DNA of 64,000 bases from Patulibacter sp. SYSU D01012. Lineage in GTDB: Bacteria > Actinomycetota > Thermoleophilia > Solirubrobacterales > Solirubrobacteraceae. How positions within the stretch are numbered: position 1 is the stretch's first letter; each line of letters begins with the position of its first letter. This document shows positions 17,433-25,878 of the stretch, piece by piece. A program made the translations under genes and the position numbers. The stretch spans positions 310,001 through 374,000 of the forward strand of contig NZ_JAFMTB010000002.1 of assembly GCF_017916475.1 (NCBI RefSeq), written 5' to 3'. Below the pieces are notes generated by a model. The model had not been told where the DNA came from and made no database searches. It worked only from the letters and a program-made list of their open reading frames with translations.

Positions 17433-18131
17433 GTGACTCTTCCACGCACGCTCACAGCGGTTCTCGTCGCCGGCGGCCTCGCGGCCGGTTCGGCAGTGAT
17501 GCCTCTCCCGCCCGCAGATGCCGCCCCGGCGCCCTGCGCCAAGCAGGCGAGCGCCATCGCCATCGCCAAGAAGCAGCTCAAGAAGGCGAAGACGACGAAG
17601 GCCCGGACCGCGGCAAAGAAGCGGCTGTCGAAGGCCCGTGCCGCGAAGAAGAAGTGCGACGCGGGCCTGCGGGGGCCGAGCGCTCCGGCACCGACAACTG
17701 CCCCTGCCCCCGCGCCCGCGCCCGCGCCGCCCGTGCCCGCGCCCGCCGCGGCGCCCGCCCCGGCGCCCGCTCCCGCCCCCCAGGTGCCTCTGTCCGTCAC
17801 CCCCGGGACGATCCGAATCACCGACGCCTTCACCGTCACCACGGCGGCGCGTGCCGCAGCCCCTGCTGGCTACCACTACCGCATCTACGTGTCGCAGCTG
17901 CGCTCGTCGAGCTCCTCGACGTGCGCGCGCTTCGTGGTCCGCGACCTCGACGGGTCCGGTGCCGCCTGGTCGGCGGCCTTCACGCCGCGTGACGCGTCGC
18001 TTCCGATCGGCGGCTCGACGATCTGGTGCGGCGGCGCGTGGTTCGCGAGCCTCGCGCTCATCTCGGACACCGCACCGTCGGGCGACATCGGGCAGCTCAT
18101 CGAGAACGTCGACTTCACGGTCTCGTTCTAG
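17433..18131 (+). CDS. Secreted Lys/Ala-helix and Pro/Ala-linker protein, unknown function
   Basis: 232 residues, not recognised. A signal peptide at 1-30 ends near ADAAPAP. Residues 33-77 are a very basic Lys/Ala helix bounded by two Cys (C35 and about C75), possibly a disulfide-closed helical hairpin. Residues 80-118 are a Pro-Ala repeat linker. Residues 119-232 are a beta-rich domain with two further Cys (STCARF, IWCGGAW). The GTG start at 17433 has no obvious ribosome site. It may be a cell-surface or matrix protein; that is inference from composition only. A hairpin terminator follows. Confidence 0.75.
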   Translation: MTLPRTLTAVLVAGGLAAGSAVMPLPPADAAPAPCAKQASAIAIAKKQLKKAKTTKARTAAKKRLSKARAAKKKCDAGLRGPSAPAPTTAPAPAPAPAPPVPAPAAAPAPAPAPAPQVPLSVTPGTIRITDAFTVTTAARAAAPAGYHYRIYVSQLRSSSSSTCARFVVRDLDGSGAAWSAAFTPRDASLPIGGSTIWCGGAWFASLALISDTAPSGDIGQLIENVDFTVSF

Positions 18132-18143
18132 GCGATCACGTTC

Positions 18144-18170
18144 CCGGCGTCGGCGGTACACCGACGCCGG
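18144..18170. terminator. Hairpin between convergent genes
   Basis: Perfect 10-bp stem CCGGCGTCGG/CCGACGCCGG with loop CGGTACA, 12 bases after the stop at 18131 and upstream of the convergent gene ending at 18256. Confidence 0.7.
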
Positions 18171-18255
18171 CTAGCCCGCTAGGCGCGCCGTGGGGCCGGG
18201 ACGGGGTCGCGGCGTCGGGTTCGTCTCGGTTGCGCCGTGCCGCCTCGCTACGCGG

Positions 18256-18855
18256 TCAACCGCGCAGCGCAGCGCGCCTAGCCGACGCGCCGGGCGCCCC
18301 GTCGGCCGGCCCCGCGGTGTCGCCGACCAGGCCCAGCCGCACGCCGGCGTCCGCGTCCGCCATCGCGGCCTCGTACTCGGCCACGGAGCGCAGCGGGCGC
18401 ATCCACGCCGGCAGCCGGTGCCGCAGCCGCGGGCGACGGCGCGCCGGCACGGGCGCGGCCTCGGGCGGCGCGACGCGCGGCCGGGCGGCGACGAGGCGCC
18501 GGTGGTCGGCGATCGCCGCGGCGAGCGGCAGCTCCTCGTCCCCCGCGCGCTCGGCCGCGATCGACGCGACGAGGTGCCGCTCCAGGATCCGCAGCTCGCG
18601 CGGCGTCGCGGGGCGCGATCCCCGCTTGGGGGCCCGGGTGAAGCGGTCCCAGGTGCGGGCGAAGGCCAGGAAGCTCGTCCGGCCGCCGTGGCGGTGCGCC
18701 GCGAGCATCGGGCAGACGCCCCCGCGGCGGTCGGTGTACGCGCCGACGATGATCGTCTCGGCGCGCACGCCCTCGAGCATCGCCTCGCGGGTGGGCAGCG
18801 GCAGCCCGTCGACGGCGCGGCGAAGGTCCTGGATGACGGTGCGGCGGCGGGGCAT
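18256..18855 (-). CDS. Conserved hypothetical protein
   Basis: 199 residues, no recognised domain. The N-terminal half is well ordered: MPRRRTVIQDLRRAVDGLP, then AETIIVGAYTDRRGGVCPMLAAHRHGG and FARTWDRFTRA. The first half looks like a compact alpha/beta domain with a single Cys. The C-terminal half is Arg/Ala/Pro-rich and probably disordered. It is divergent from the F420-type oxidoreductase gene with a 120-base gap. Codon use is normal for the window, so I consider it real; no function can be assigned. Confidence 0.72.
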   Translation of the reverse strand: MPRRRTVIQDLRRAVDGLPLPTREAMLEGVRAETIIVGAYTDRRGGVCPMLAAHRHGGRTSFLAFARTWDRFTRAPKRGSRPATPRELRILERHLVASIAAERAGDEELPLAAAIADHRRLVAARPRVAPPEAAPVPARRRPRLRHRLPAWMRPLRSVAEYEAAMADADAGVRLGLVGDTAGPADGAPGASARRAALRG

Positions 18856-18975
18856 GGCGGCGATCGGGTCGGGGCCCGCGCGCTCCCGTAGAGTGCGCGG
18901 CGGCGACGCCGACCCACGGTAGGAGTCGTCCGGAGGAGAAGCAACGGCCCACCGCCGCTGAACGGGAGATTGCAG

Positions 18976-20019
18976 ATGAAGCTCGGCATCCAACTCGGCT
19001 ACTGGGGCCTCGGCCTGACCGCCCAGGACCAGCTCGACATCGTCCAGGAGGCCGAGCGGCTCGGCTACGACTCCGTCTTCGCGGCGGAGGCGTACGGCTC
19101 GGACGCCGTGACGATCCTCGGCTGGATCGCGGGCCAGACGGAGAAGATCCGCATCGGCTCGGCGATCATGCAGATCCCGGCGCGCACCCCGGCCATGACG
19201 GCGATGACCGCGGCCACCCTGGACAACCTCTCCGGCGGCCGCTTCATCCTCGGCCTCGGTACCTCCGGCCCGCAGGTGGCGGAGGGCTGGCACGGCCAGC
19301 GGTTCGGCAGGCAGCTCAAGCGCACGCGGGAGTACGTCGAGGTCGTCCGCAAGGCGCTGGCCCGCGAGCGCCTGGAGTACCACGGCGAGACGATCGACCT
19401 GCCGCTGCCCGACGGCCCCGGCAAGGCGCTGAAGCTGACGATCGCCCCCGTCCAGGAGCAGATCCCGGTCTACATCGCCGCGATCGGCCCGAACAACACC
19501 CGCCTGGTCGGCGAGATCGGCGACGGGCTGCTGCCGATGATGTTCTCGCCCGAGCACGCCGACGTCGCGCTCGGCTCGCTGTGGGAGGGCATCGAGAAGG
19601 CCGGCCGCCGCCGCGAGGACGTCGCGGTGTGCCCGAGCACCAACTTCCACATCGGCGACGACCCCGACGGGTCCGCCGAGGGCATGATGCGCGGCGCCGC
19701 GGCGCTGTACATCGGCGGCATGGGCTCGCGCGAGAAGAACTTCTACAACGCGGCGGTGTCGCGCTACGGGTTCCAGGACGCCGCGAAGGAGATCCAGGAT
19801 CTCTTCCTCGAGGGCAAGAAGCTCGAGGCGATGGGCGCGATCCCGCACGAGCTGCTCGACGCCATCAACCTCGTCGGCACCCGCGAGCACGTGACGGAGC
19901 GCCTGCGCGCGTACGAGGCGGCCGGCGTCGACACGCTCATCGTCACCCCGGCGACGACCACTCGCGACGGGCGCATCGCCCAGCTGCGCGAGCTCGCCGC
20001 CGCCGCCGAGGCGGTGTGA
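18976..20019 (+). CDS. LLM-class F420-dependent oxidoreductase
   Basis: Luciferase-like TIM-barrel oxidoreductase of 347 residues that uses reduced F420 or FMN. Features: MKLGIQLGYWGLG, EAERLGYDSVFAAEAYGSDAV near 28, RIGSAIMQIPARTPAMTAMTAATLDNLSGGRFILGLG at 60-100 (typical of F420-dependent LLM proteins, cited by position), and the C-terminal NLVGTREHVTERLRAY. The substrate is not predictable. ATG at 18976 chosen over a TTG six bases earlier. The next gene overlaps its end (GTGTGA), so both are co-translated. A glycosyltransferase partner suggests natural-product or lipid modification. Confidence 0.9.
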   Translation: MKLGIQLGYWGLGLTAQDQLDIVQEAERLGYDSVFAAEAYGSDAVTILGWIAGQTEKIRIGSAIMQIPARTPAMTAMTAATLDNLSGGRFILGLGTSGPQVAEGWHGQRFGRQLKRTREYVEVVRKALARERLEYHGETIDLPLPDGPGKALKLTIAPVQEQIPVYIAAIGPNNTRLVGEIGDGLLPMMFSPEHADVALGSLWEGIEKAGRRREDVAVCPSTNFHIGDDPDGSAEGMMRGAAALYIGGMGSREKNFYNAAVSRYGFQDAAKEIQDLFLEGKKLEAMGAIPHELLDAINLVGTREHVTERLRAYEAAGVDTLIVTPATTTRDGRIAQLRELAAAAEAV

Positions 20020-21218
20020 GCCGCTTCCTCCTCGGCGCCTTCGGCGACCCCGGCCACGCGTTCCCGATCCTCTCCCTCGGCCGGCACCTGGCCGGCCGGG
20101 GGCACGAGGTGTGGGTGCAGACGTGGGACCGCTGGCGCGGCGACGTGGAGGCCGGCGGCATGCGCTTCGCCGCGGCGCCGGAGTACAAGACCTTCCCGCA
20201 GCGCGGCGAGGCGCCGCTGAAGCCGTACGAGGCGGTGCGCCGCGCGGCGCTCGACACCGTGCCGCTCGTCGCCGACGTGCGGCCGGACGCGGTCGTGCAC
20301 GACATCCTGACGCTCGGTCCGGCGCTGGCGGGCGAGCGGGCCGGGGTGCCGGTCGCGACGCTGATCCCCCACATCGACCCGCGGACCGAGCGCGGCTGGC
20401 CCCCGTTCTCGTCCGGCGCGCGGCCGCCGCGCACCGGTGCGGGGCGGCGGCTGTGGGAGCGGATCGGCACGCTCGTCGACCGCTCGCTGGACCTGGGGCA
20501 GCGCGAGCTCGACGACGTGCGCGCCGAGGTCGGCCTGCCGCCCGTCGGGCGCCACCACGGCGGGATCAGCGCCGACCTGGCGCTCGTCGGGTCCGTCCCG
20601 CAGCTCGCCTACCCGCGGACGGTGCCGCTGCCGAGCACGCACGTCGTCGGCCCGTTCGTCTGGGAGCCACCGGCCGAGCCGGTCCCGCTGCCGCCCGGCG
20701 ACGCGCCGCTCGTCGTCGTCGCCCCCTCGACGGTGCAGGATCCCGACGGGTCGCTCGTGGCGGCCGCGCTCGCGGGCCTGGCCGACGCGCCCGTGCGCGT
20801 CCTCGCCGCCCGCAACCGCACCTCCCCGACCTCGCCGGCCGCGACGCGCGCGCTCGACGTCCCCGCGAACGCCCTCCTCGTGCCCTGGATGTCGTACTCG
20901 CAGGTGATGCCCGCCGCGGACGTCGTCGTCTGCCACGCCGGCCACGGCACCCTGCTGCGCGCCCTCGGCGCCGGACGCCCCGTGGTGGCCGTGCCGGCGG
21001 CCGGCGACATGTTCGAGAACGCCGCCCGGCTGGCGTGGTCGGGCGCCGGTCTGCGGCTGCCGCGCCGGCTCGTCACGCCGCGGACGCTGCGGGCCGCCGT
21101 CCTGACCGCCGTGCACGACCCGTCGTACGCGGCGCGCGCCCGCGAGATCGCCGCCTGGGTCGCGCGCGGCGACGGCGCCGCGCGGTCCGCGCCGCTGCTC
21201 GAGACGTTCGCGCGCTGA
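20016..21218 (+). CDS. UGT/MGT-type glycosyltransferase (GT1-like)
   Basis: 400-residue GT-B glycosyltransferase of the UDP-glucosyl/macrolide type: N-terminal SRFLLGAFGDPGHAFPILSLGRHLAGRGHEV and a C-terminal donor-binding signature WMSYSQVMPAADVVVCHAGHGTLLRALGAGRPVVAVP, cited by its key residues HAGHGT and GRPVV. Probably adds a sugar to a small lipophilic acceptor. The GTG start at 20016 overlaps the oxidoreductase stop, so the two genes form a tightly coupled pair. It ends about 105 bases before tRNA-Asn. Confidence 0.88.
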   Translation: MSRFLLGAFGDPGHAFPILSLGRHLAGRGHEVWVQTWDRWRGDVEAGGMRFAAAPEYKTFPQRGEAPLKPYEAVRRAALDTVPLVADVRPDAVVHDILTLGPALAGERAGVPVATLIPHIDPRTERGWPPFSSGARPPRTGAGRRLWERIGTLVDRSLDLGQRELDDVRAEVGLPPVGRHHGGISADLALVGSVPQLAYPRTVPLPSTHVVGPFVWEPPAEPVPLPPGDAPLVVVAPSTVQDPDGSLVAAALAGLADAPVRVLAARNRTSPTSPAATRALDVPANALLVPWMSYSQVMPAADVVVCHAGHGTLLRALGAGRPVVAVPAAGDMFENAARLAWSGAGLRLPRRLVTPRTLRAAVLTAVHDPSYAARAREIAAWVARGDGAARSAPLLETFAR

Positions 21219-21323
21219 CCCCGCGGCGGGCCGCCGGATCGCCTCGAAGCGGACGGATCTCCGTCTCAAGGCCCTCCGAGGACGCCTCCGTCGCGAAGAT
21301 GCCGTACCATCCGCGAAGCGCGT

Positions 21324-21395
21324 TCCGGGGTAGCTCAATGGCAGAGCATTCGACTGTTAATCGAAGGGTTGTGGGTTCGAGTCCCACCCCCGGAG
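21324..21395 (+). tRNA. tRNA-Asn (anticodon GTT)
   Basis: Cloverleaf by eye: acceptor TCCGGGG/CCCCGGA, D stem GCTC/GAGC, anticodon stem TTCGA/TCGAA with loop CTGTTAA (anticodon GTT), T arm GTGGG-TTCGAGT-CCCAC, discriminator G, no encoded CCA. A TACCAT hexamer at 21305-21310 is a candidate -10 element, and a strong hairpin follows at 21405. Confidence 0.95.
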
Positions 21396-21404
21396 CCTGA
21401 ACCG

Positions 21405-21427
21405 AAGCCCAGTCGTCGACTGGGCTT
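21405..21427 (+). terminator. Terminator of tRNA-Asn
   Basis: AAGCCCAGTCG, one T, then the exact complement CGACTGGGCTT, followed by TCGTCGTTC. An 11-bp inverted repeat starting 10 bases after the tRNA. Confidence 0.8.
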
Positions 21428-21492
21428 TCGTCGTTCTCGGGCCGCCCCGCCCGAGCGGCGTGCGCCGGCGCGTGCGGCGCGGCCGCGGCGGG

Positions 21493-21498
21493 TACGGT
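21493..21498 (+). promoter_or_regulatory. -10 element before the 68-residue protein
   Basis: TACGGT with seven bases to the ATG at 21506; probable leaderless start. Confidence 0.45.
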
Positions 21499-21505
21499 GG
21501 GCGCC

Positions 21506-21712
21506 ATGAGCACCCGCAAGCTGACGTTCCGCTGGTCCCTCTCCCCCGACCCGACGTCGGACGACGCCGCCGCCTCCACCGAGTCGGCGACCTGGGCCTA
21601 CGAGCGCATCACGACGTTCGTCTCCGACCTGACCGAGCAGGCGTCCGACCACGGGTGGGAGCTGACCGTCGAGCAGGGCGTCGACCTGGACGACGGCCCC
21701 GCCCGGCGCTAG
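21506..21712 (+). CDS. Small hypothetical protein
   Basis: 68 residues beginning MSTRKLTFRWSLSPDP; mixed charge, with a predicted helix WAYERITTFVSDLTEQASDHGW and a final strand. No recognised family. Support comes from codon use, the TACGGT hexamer seven bases upstream, and a clean convergent junction: its TAG shares the four bases CTAG with the dnaG stop on the other strand. Confidence 0.6.
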   Translation: MSTRKLTFRWSLSPDPTSDDAAASTESATWAYERITTFVSDLTEQASDHGWELTVEQGVDLDDGPARR

Positions 21713-23661
21713 CTGCGCGCGCCGCGCCGCGGGCTCTTCAGCAGCTCGCCCACGCCGCGGTCGATCCGGCGCTGCAGCTCGATGCGGCGCAGCGCCAGGT
21801 CGTGGGGCGACGCGACGCCCGGCACCGGCCGCCCCGACCGCTGGGCCTCGACGAGCACGCCGAGCTCGAGCCGCAGGCCGGCCAGCTCGGCGGCGGCGCA
21901 CGACGGGTGCTGGATGCGCCCGGCCATCCGGCCGACGAGGTCGAGCACCAGGCGCGAGGAGTCGTCCGGCGGCGCCGGCGCCCGCTCCGCCGCCAGGCCG
22001 TCCCGCAGCGCCCGCGCCGCCGCCCGGTGGGCGTCGCCCGCCATCAGCGTCGCCAGGCGCTCGTCCGTCAGCAGCGGCGCGGCCTCGGGGCCGGCCGCCC
22101 AGCACTCCGCCAGGAACGACAGCTCGGCGCGCGCGACGTCCTCCATCCCGCCCGCGCCGGGGACGACGACGGGTGCCGCGGCCGGCGGCGCGGACGGCGC
22201 CGAGCGGGCCCAGCCGCCGCCGGCCGGACGCCCGGGGCCGGCACCGCCCGCCGGTCCGCCACCCTGGCGTCCGCCGCCGCGACCCGGCCCGGCGGTGCGA
22301 CCGCCCGCGGCGCGCGGCGCGGTCGGCGCCGGGGCCGCGGTCGGGCCGTGGTCGACGAGCGAGCCCAGGACGGTGGCGTCCAGGCGCAGGCGCCCCGCCG
22401 CCTCGGCCATCAGCTCCATCCGCAGCACCCCGGGCGGCAGACCCGCGAAGACGGGCCGCAGCTCGGCGATCGCCCGGTCCTTGCCCTCGGCGTGGCTCAG
22501 GTCGGCCTCGTCGAGGACGTGCCGCACGTGGAAGCGGCCGAAGGCCATCGGGTCGGCGAACGCGTGCCGGATGGCGTCCGTGCCGCGCTTGACCAGCAGG
22601 TCGGCCGGGTCCATCCCGTCGCTCAGGAGGACGACGCGCAGCTCCAGCCCGCTGCCCTTCGCGAGCTCGGCGGCGCGGAGCATCGCGCCGCGGCCGGCGC
22701 GGTCGCTGTCCAACGCCAGCACGACGGTCGGGGCCAGCTGGCCCAGGCCGCGCACCTGGTCGGGCGTGAGCGCCGTGCCCATCAGGCCGACCGCGTTCGT
22801 CAGGCCCGCCTGGTGCAGCGCGATCACGTCGGTGTAGCCCTCGCACAGGATCACCTGGCCGGTGCGGGCGGCCTCCTTGCGCGCCAGGTGCGCCGCGAAC
22901 AGGTGACGCCCCTTGTGGTAGACCGGGCCGTCGGAGGAGTTGACGTACTTCGGCTTCTGGTCCGCGCCGATCGCGCGGGCGCCGAAGCCCAGGATCCGGC
23001 CGCGGCGGTCCGCCAGCGGGAACGTGATGCGCCGACGGAAGCGGTCGTACAGCCGCCCGGACTCCGCCCCGGAGCGCTTGTCGCGGGCCCGCATGACGAC
23101 GCCCGCGGCGACCATCTCGTCCTCGGTGTACCCGGCGTGCCGCGACCCGACGAGCACCCGGTCCCACGCGCTGGGCGCGTAGCCGACGCGGAACGCGCGC
23201 AGCAGCTCGGGATCCAGGCCGCGGCGGCGCAGCTCGTCGCGCGCGACCTGGGCCTCGGACGCGTCCCACAGCTGGCGCTCGAAGAAGCGGTTCGTGCGGT
23301 CGAGCAGCTCGAGCAGCCGCTTCTCGCGCCGCTTGCGCTCGGCCGCCTGCGGATCCTCCTCGCGGTCGCGCAGCTCGATGCCGGCGCGGTCCGCCAGCAG
23401 CTGCACGGCCTCGGGGAAGTCGACGCCCTCCGTCAGCTCGACGAAGCGGATCAGGTCGCCGCCCTCGCCGCAGCCGAAGCAGTGGAAGAGCTTGTCGTCG
23501 ACGTTGACCGAGAAGCTGGGCGTTCGCTCGTCGTGGAACGGGCAGAGCCCCATCATCCGGCCGACGCCGGCGCGCCGCAGCTCGGTGCGCTGCTCGACGA
23601 GGGCGACGAAGTCCGTCGCGTCCTTGACGCGCTCGACGTCCTCGTCGGCGAAGCGGGCGAT
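21709..23661 (-). CDS. dnaG: DNA primase DnaG, apparently starting at ATC
   Basis: Primase makes RNA primers for replication. 650 residues: CHC2 zinc finger CPFHDERTPSF...CFGCGEGGD at 44-68, RNA polymerase basal domain, TOPRIM domain with VILCEGYTDVIALHQAG near 262 and ALDSDRAG near 310, then DPADLL. A Gly/Pro/Ala-rich linker at about 430-500 leads to the helicase-binding C-terminus. The family N-terminus (MARF-type) aligns with I-A-R-F here, encoded ATC GCC CGC TTC. No ATG, GTG or TTG occurs in frame until Met-Met about 40 codons later, inside conserved sequence. AGGGAGGA lies six bases before the ATC. Directly downstream of dgt, 17 bases after its stop. Confidence 0.95.
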   Translation of the reverse strand: MARFADEDVERVKDATDFVALVEQRTELRRAGVGRMMGLCPFHDERTPSFSVNVDDKLFHCFGCGEGGDLIRFVELTEGVDFPEAVQLLADRAGIELRDREEDPQAAERKRREKRLLELLDRTNRFFERQLWDASEAQVARDELRRRGLDPELLRAFRVGYAPSAWDRVLVGSRHAGYTEDEMVAAGVVMRARDKRSGAESGRLYDRFRRRITFPLADRRGRILGFGARAIGADQKPKYVNSSDGPVYHKGRHLFAAHLARKEAARTGQVILCEGYTDVIALHQAGLTNAVGLMGTALTPDQVRGLGQLAPTVVLALDSDRAGRGAMLRAAELAKGSGLELRVVLLSDGMDPADLLVKRGTDAIRHAFADPMAFGRFHVRHVLDEADLSHAEGKDRAIAELRPVFAGLPPGVLRMELMAEAAGRLRLDATVLGSLVDHGPTAAPAPTAPRAAGGRTAGPGRGGGRQGGGPAGGAGPGRPAGGGWARSAPSAPPAAAPVVVPGAGGMEDVARAELSFLAECWAAGPEAAPLLTDERLATLMAGDAHRAAARALRDGLAAERAPAPPDDSSRLVLDLVGRMAGRIQHPSCAAAELAGLRLELGVLVEAQRSGRPVPGVASPHDLALRRIELQRRIDRGVGELLKSPRRGARS

Positions 23662-23667
23662 GGCCGG

Positions 23668-23675
23668 TCCTCCCT
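23668..23675 (-). promoter_or_regulatory. Ribosome binding site of dnaG
   Basis: AGGGAGGA on the minus strand, six bases before the ATC proposed as the dnaG start. It is one of the strongest Shine-Dalgarno sequences in the window and decides the start in the absence of a normal initiation codon. Confidence 0.7.
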
Positions 23676-23678
23676 CCC

Positions 23679-24806
23679 CTACCCCGCGTGCACGCGCGGC
23701 ACGACGAGGTCGGCGTAGGCGCGCAGGGCGTAGCGGTCGGTCATGCCCGCGACCCAGTCCGTCGCGCGCTGCAGGGCGTCGGCGTCGGGATCCGGCTCGC
23801 GCTGCACGTGGTACTGGTCCCAGCCGCCGTCGGCGATCGCGAGCGGCAGCCGGGCGACGCCGTCCCCCTGCTCCTGCTCGGCACTGGCGGTCTCGAGGTG
23901 GTGCTCGAAGAGCGTGCGCACCAGCTCGTGGGCCTTGCGGTGCTCCGCCTCGGCCGCCGGCGCCAGGTAGACGTGCTCGAACATCCAGGTGCGCAGGGCG
24001 TCCATCGCCTCGCCGGCCTCGCCCCCCTGGCGGATGTCGCCGGCCTCGCGGGACGTCGCGACGAGGTCGCCGACGAGCCGGTCGATGCGCCGCGACGGCG
24101 TGGCCCCGAGCACCGAGATCGGCCCGGCGGGCAGGTCGGCCTCGCGCAGCACGCCGGCGCGGATCGCGTCGTCGATGTCGTGGTTGAGGTACGCGATGCG
24201 GTCGACGATCCGGACGATCCGGCCCTCGAGGGTGGCCGGCATCGGGGAGCGGCCCGAGTGCCCGGCGACGCCGTCGACGACGTTCCCGCACAGGTTGAGC
24301 GCCCGGCCGCCGCGCTCGCGGACGGCGCTCGGCGCGTCCTCGAGCACCGTGATGATCCGGACGGAGTGCTCCCAGTGGCGGAAGCCGCGGCCGTGCGGGC
24401 GCAGGCAGGCGTCGAGCGCCTCCTCGCCGATGTGCCCGAACGGCGCGTGGCCCAGGTCGTGCGCCAGGCCGATCGCCTCGACGAGGTCCTCGTTCAGGTC
24501 GAGGGCCCGCGCGACCGTGCGGGCGATGCCCGTGACCTCGAGCGTGTGCGTCAGGCGGGTGCGGTAGTGGTCGCCCTCGGGCGCCAGGAAGACCTGCGTC
24601 TTGTGCTTCAGGCGCCGGAACGCCTTCGAGTGGACGACGCGGTCCCGGTCGCGCTGCAGCGGCGTGCGGAGCGGGTCGTCGGGCTCGTCCACCGCGCGCC
24701 GGGGCGGCCAGGTGCGCGCCGCGCGCGGGTCGAGGAACGCGTCCTCGAACGCGCGCCGCCGCGCGTGGGGCTCCCCGGAGGTGGCGGTCTGCGGCACGAC
24801 GCTCAT
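23679..24806 (-). CDS. dgt: Deoxyguanosinetriphosphate triphosphohydrolase-like protein
   Basis: HD-domain dNTP triphosphohydrolase, 375 residues, releasing tripolyphosphate from dNTPs. Metal-binding HD motif: RTRLTHTLEV near 77 and AHDLGHAPFGH near 115; also SKAFRRLKHKTQVFL, RVVHS and WEHSVRII typical of bacterial Dgt. ATG at 24806 follows GGGAGCGG. Immediately upstream of dnaG, the same pairing as in mycobacteria, so dNTP control and primer synthesis share an operon with the recO side. Confidence 0.93.
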   Translation of the reverse strand: MSVVPQTATSGEPHARRRAFEDAFLDPRAARTWPPRRAVDEPDDPLRTPLQRDRDRVVHSKAFRRLKHKTQVFLAPEGDHYRTRLTHTLEVTGIARTVARALDLNEDLVEAIGLAHDLGHAPFGHIGEEALDACLRPHGRGFRHWEHSVRIITVLEDAPSAVRERGGRALNLCGNVVDGVAGHSGRSPMPATLEGRIVRIVDRIAYLNHDIDDAIRAGVLREADLPAGPISVLGATPSRRIDRLVGDLVATSREAGDIRQGGEAGEAMDALRTWMFEHVYLAPAAEAEHRKAHELVRTLFEHHLETASAEQEQGDGVARLPLAIADGGWDQYHVQREPDPDADALQRATDWVAGMTDRYALRAYADLVVPRVHAG

Positions 24807-24873
24807 CCGCTCCCGATTCTGGCACCCGCGGCGGGCGTCCCGCGGTGCGCGGGGACGCGCGGCGCCCACGGGG

Positions 24874-25599
24874 TCATGCGGCGTCGCGGGCACGCAGGTC
24901 GACGCCCAGGTGGTGGTGCGCGAGCGCCTCGATCGCGCGGTGCACCTGGCGGGCCGGCCGCTCGCCGAGGTCGGGCGCGTCGGCCAGCGGGGCGCCGAGC
25001 GCCGCGACCATGAACGCCAGGGCGGCCGGCTCGACCGTCGGCGCGTCGCCCTGGCAGCTGGCGCAGACCACGCCGCCCTGGGCCGCGTCGAACCCGACGA
25101 GGTCCTCGGCGCGGCCGCAGCGCACGCACGAGCCCAGGGCCGGCTGCAGCCCGAGCGCGTAGAGGAGCTTCAGCCGGAAGGCCAGCTGCAGCCCCTCCGT
25201 CGCCCGCTCCGGGCGGGCGTCGAGCACCGCGAGCAGGGTGCGCAGCAGGCCGTGGACGCGCTCCGACGGCTCGTCGGGCACGCACGTGCGGTCGACGACG
25301 TGGCACGCGCGCTGAGCGTGGGTGAGCGCCGCATGGCTCGTCAGGATCCGGTGGTGGACGACGACGGTGTCCGCCCCGACCACGGTCATCAGGTCGCTGC
25401 GCCCGCGCAGCAGCTCGACCCGGACGACCGCGAGCGGCTCCAGGCGGCCGCCGAGCTTGCTCTTCGGCCGCCGCGCGCCGCGGGCGATCGCGCCGATCCG
25501 GCCCAGCTCGGGCGTGATGGCGTGCAGGATCCGGTCGGCCTCGCCGTAGCGCATCGACCGCAGCACCACGGCCTCCGTGCTCACTCGCGTTCCGGCCAC
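24874..25599 (-). CDS. recO: DNA repair protein RecO
   Basis: RecO loads RecA on gapped DNA with RecF/RecR and anneals strands. 241 residues: OB-fold N-terminus STEAVVLRSMRYGEADRIL, GAIARGARRPKSKLGG near 38, and a C-terminal four-Cys zinc site, CVRCGR near 150 and CASCQG near 170. GTG start at 25599; another GTG at codon 6 (V-S-T-E) is possible. First gene of the recO-dgt-dnaG unit, divergent from glutaredoxin across 24 bases. Confidence 0.93.
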   Translation of the reverse strand: MAGTRVSTEAVVLRSMRYGEADRILHAITPELGRIGAIARGARRPKSKLGGRLEPLAVVRVELLRGRSDLMTVVGADTVVVHHRILTSHAALTHAQRACHVVDRTCVPDEPSERVHGLLRTLLAVLDARPERATEGLQLAFRLKLLYALGLQPALGSCVRCGRAEDLVGFDAAQGGVVCASCQGDAPTVEPAALAFMVAALGAPLADAPDLGERPARQVHRAIEALAHHHLGVDLRARDAA

Positions 25600-25607
25600 C
25601 GCCTAAC

Positions 25608-25613
25608 TATACT
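25608..25613 (+). promoter_or_regulatory. -10 element of the glutaredoxin gene
   Basis: TATACT, an almost perfect -10 hexamer and unusually AT-rich for this window, 10 bases before the ATG at 25624. The mRNA leader can be at most a few bases. Confidence 0.6.
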
Positions 25614-25623
25614 TTGTGAAGTC

Positions 25624-25878
25624 ATGAGTTCGATCACGGTCTACACCACGAACGCCTGCCCCTTCTGCGTCCGCGCGAAGGCCCTCCTCGACGCCCGCGG
25701 CCTGGACTACGAGGAGATCAACCTGGGCCGCGACCCCGAGACCCGCGCCGAGCTGGCGCAGAAGACGGGGATGATGACCTTCCCGCAGATCCTCATCGAC
25801 GAGCAGCTCGTCGGCGGCTTCGACGAGCTCTCCGCCGCGGACAAGTCCGGCCGCCTGGCCGAGATGGTCGGCGCCTAG
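25624..25878 (+). CDS. grxC: Glutaredoxin (GrxC-like)
   Basis: 84-residue dithiol glutaredoxin: active site CPFC near residue 12, TFPQILIDEQLVGGFDEL with the cis-Pro at TFP near 53. It reduces disulfides, normally with glutathione; actinobacteria often lack glutathione, so the physiological reductant here is uncertain. Transcribed divergently from recO with a strong -10 box. Its TAG stop shares CTAG with the mutM stop on the opposite strand. Confidence 0.92.
   Translation: MSSITVYTTNACPFCVRAKALLDARGLDYEEINLGRDPETRAELAQKTGMMTFPQILIDEQLVGGFDELSAADKSGRLAEMVGA

Noticed and set aside
17701-17790. Minisatellite repeat
   Set aside because: The short repeats encode an in-frame Pro-Ala linker within the secreted protein.
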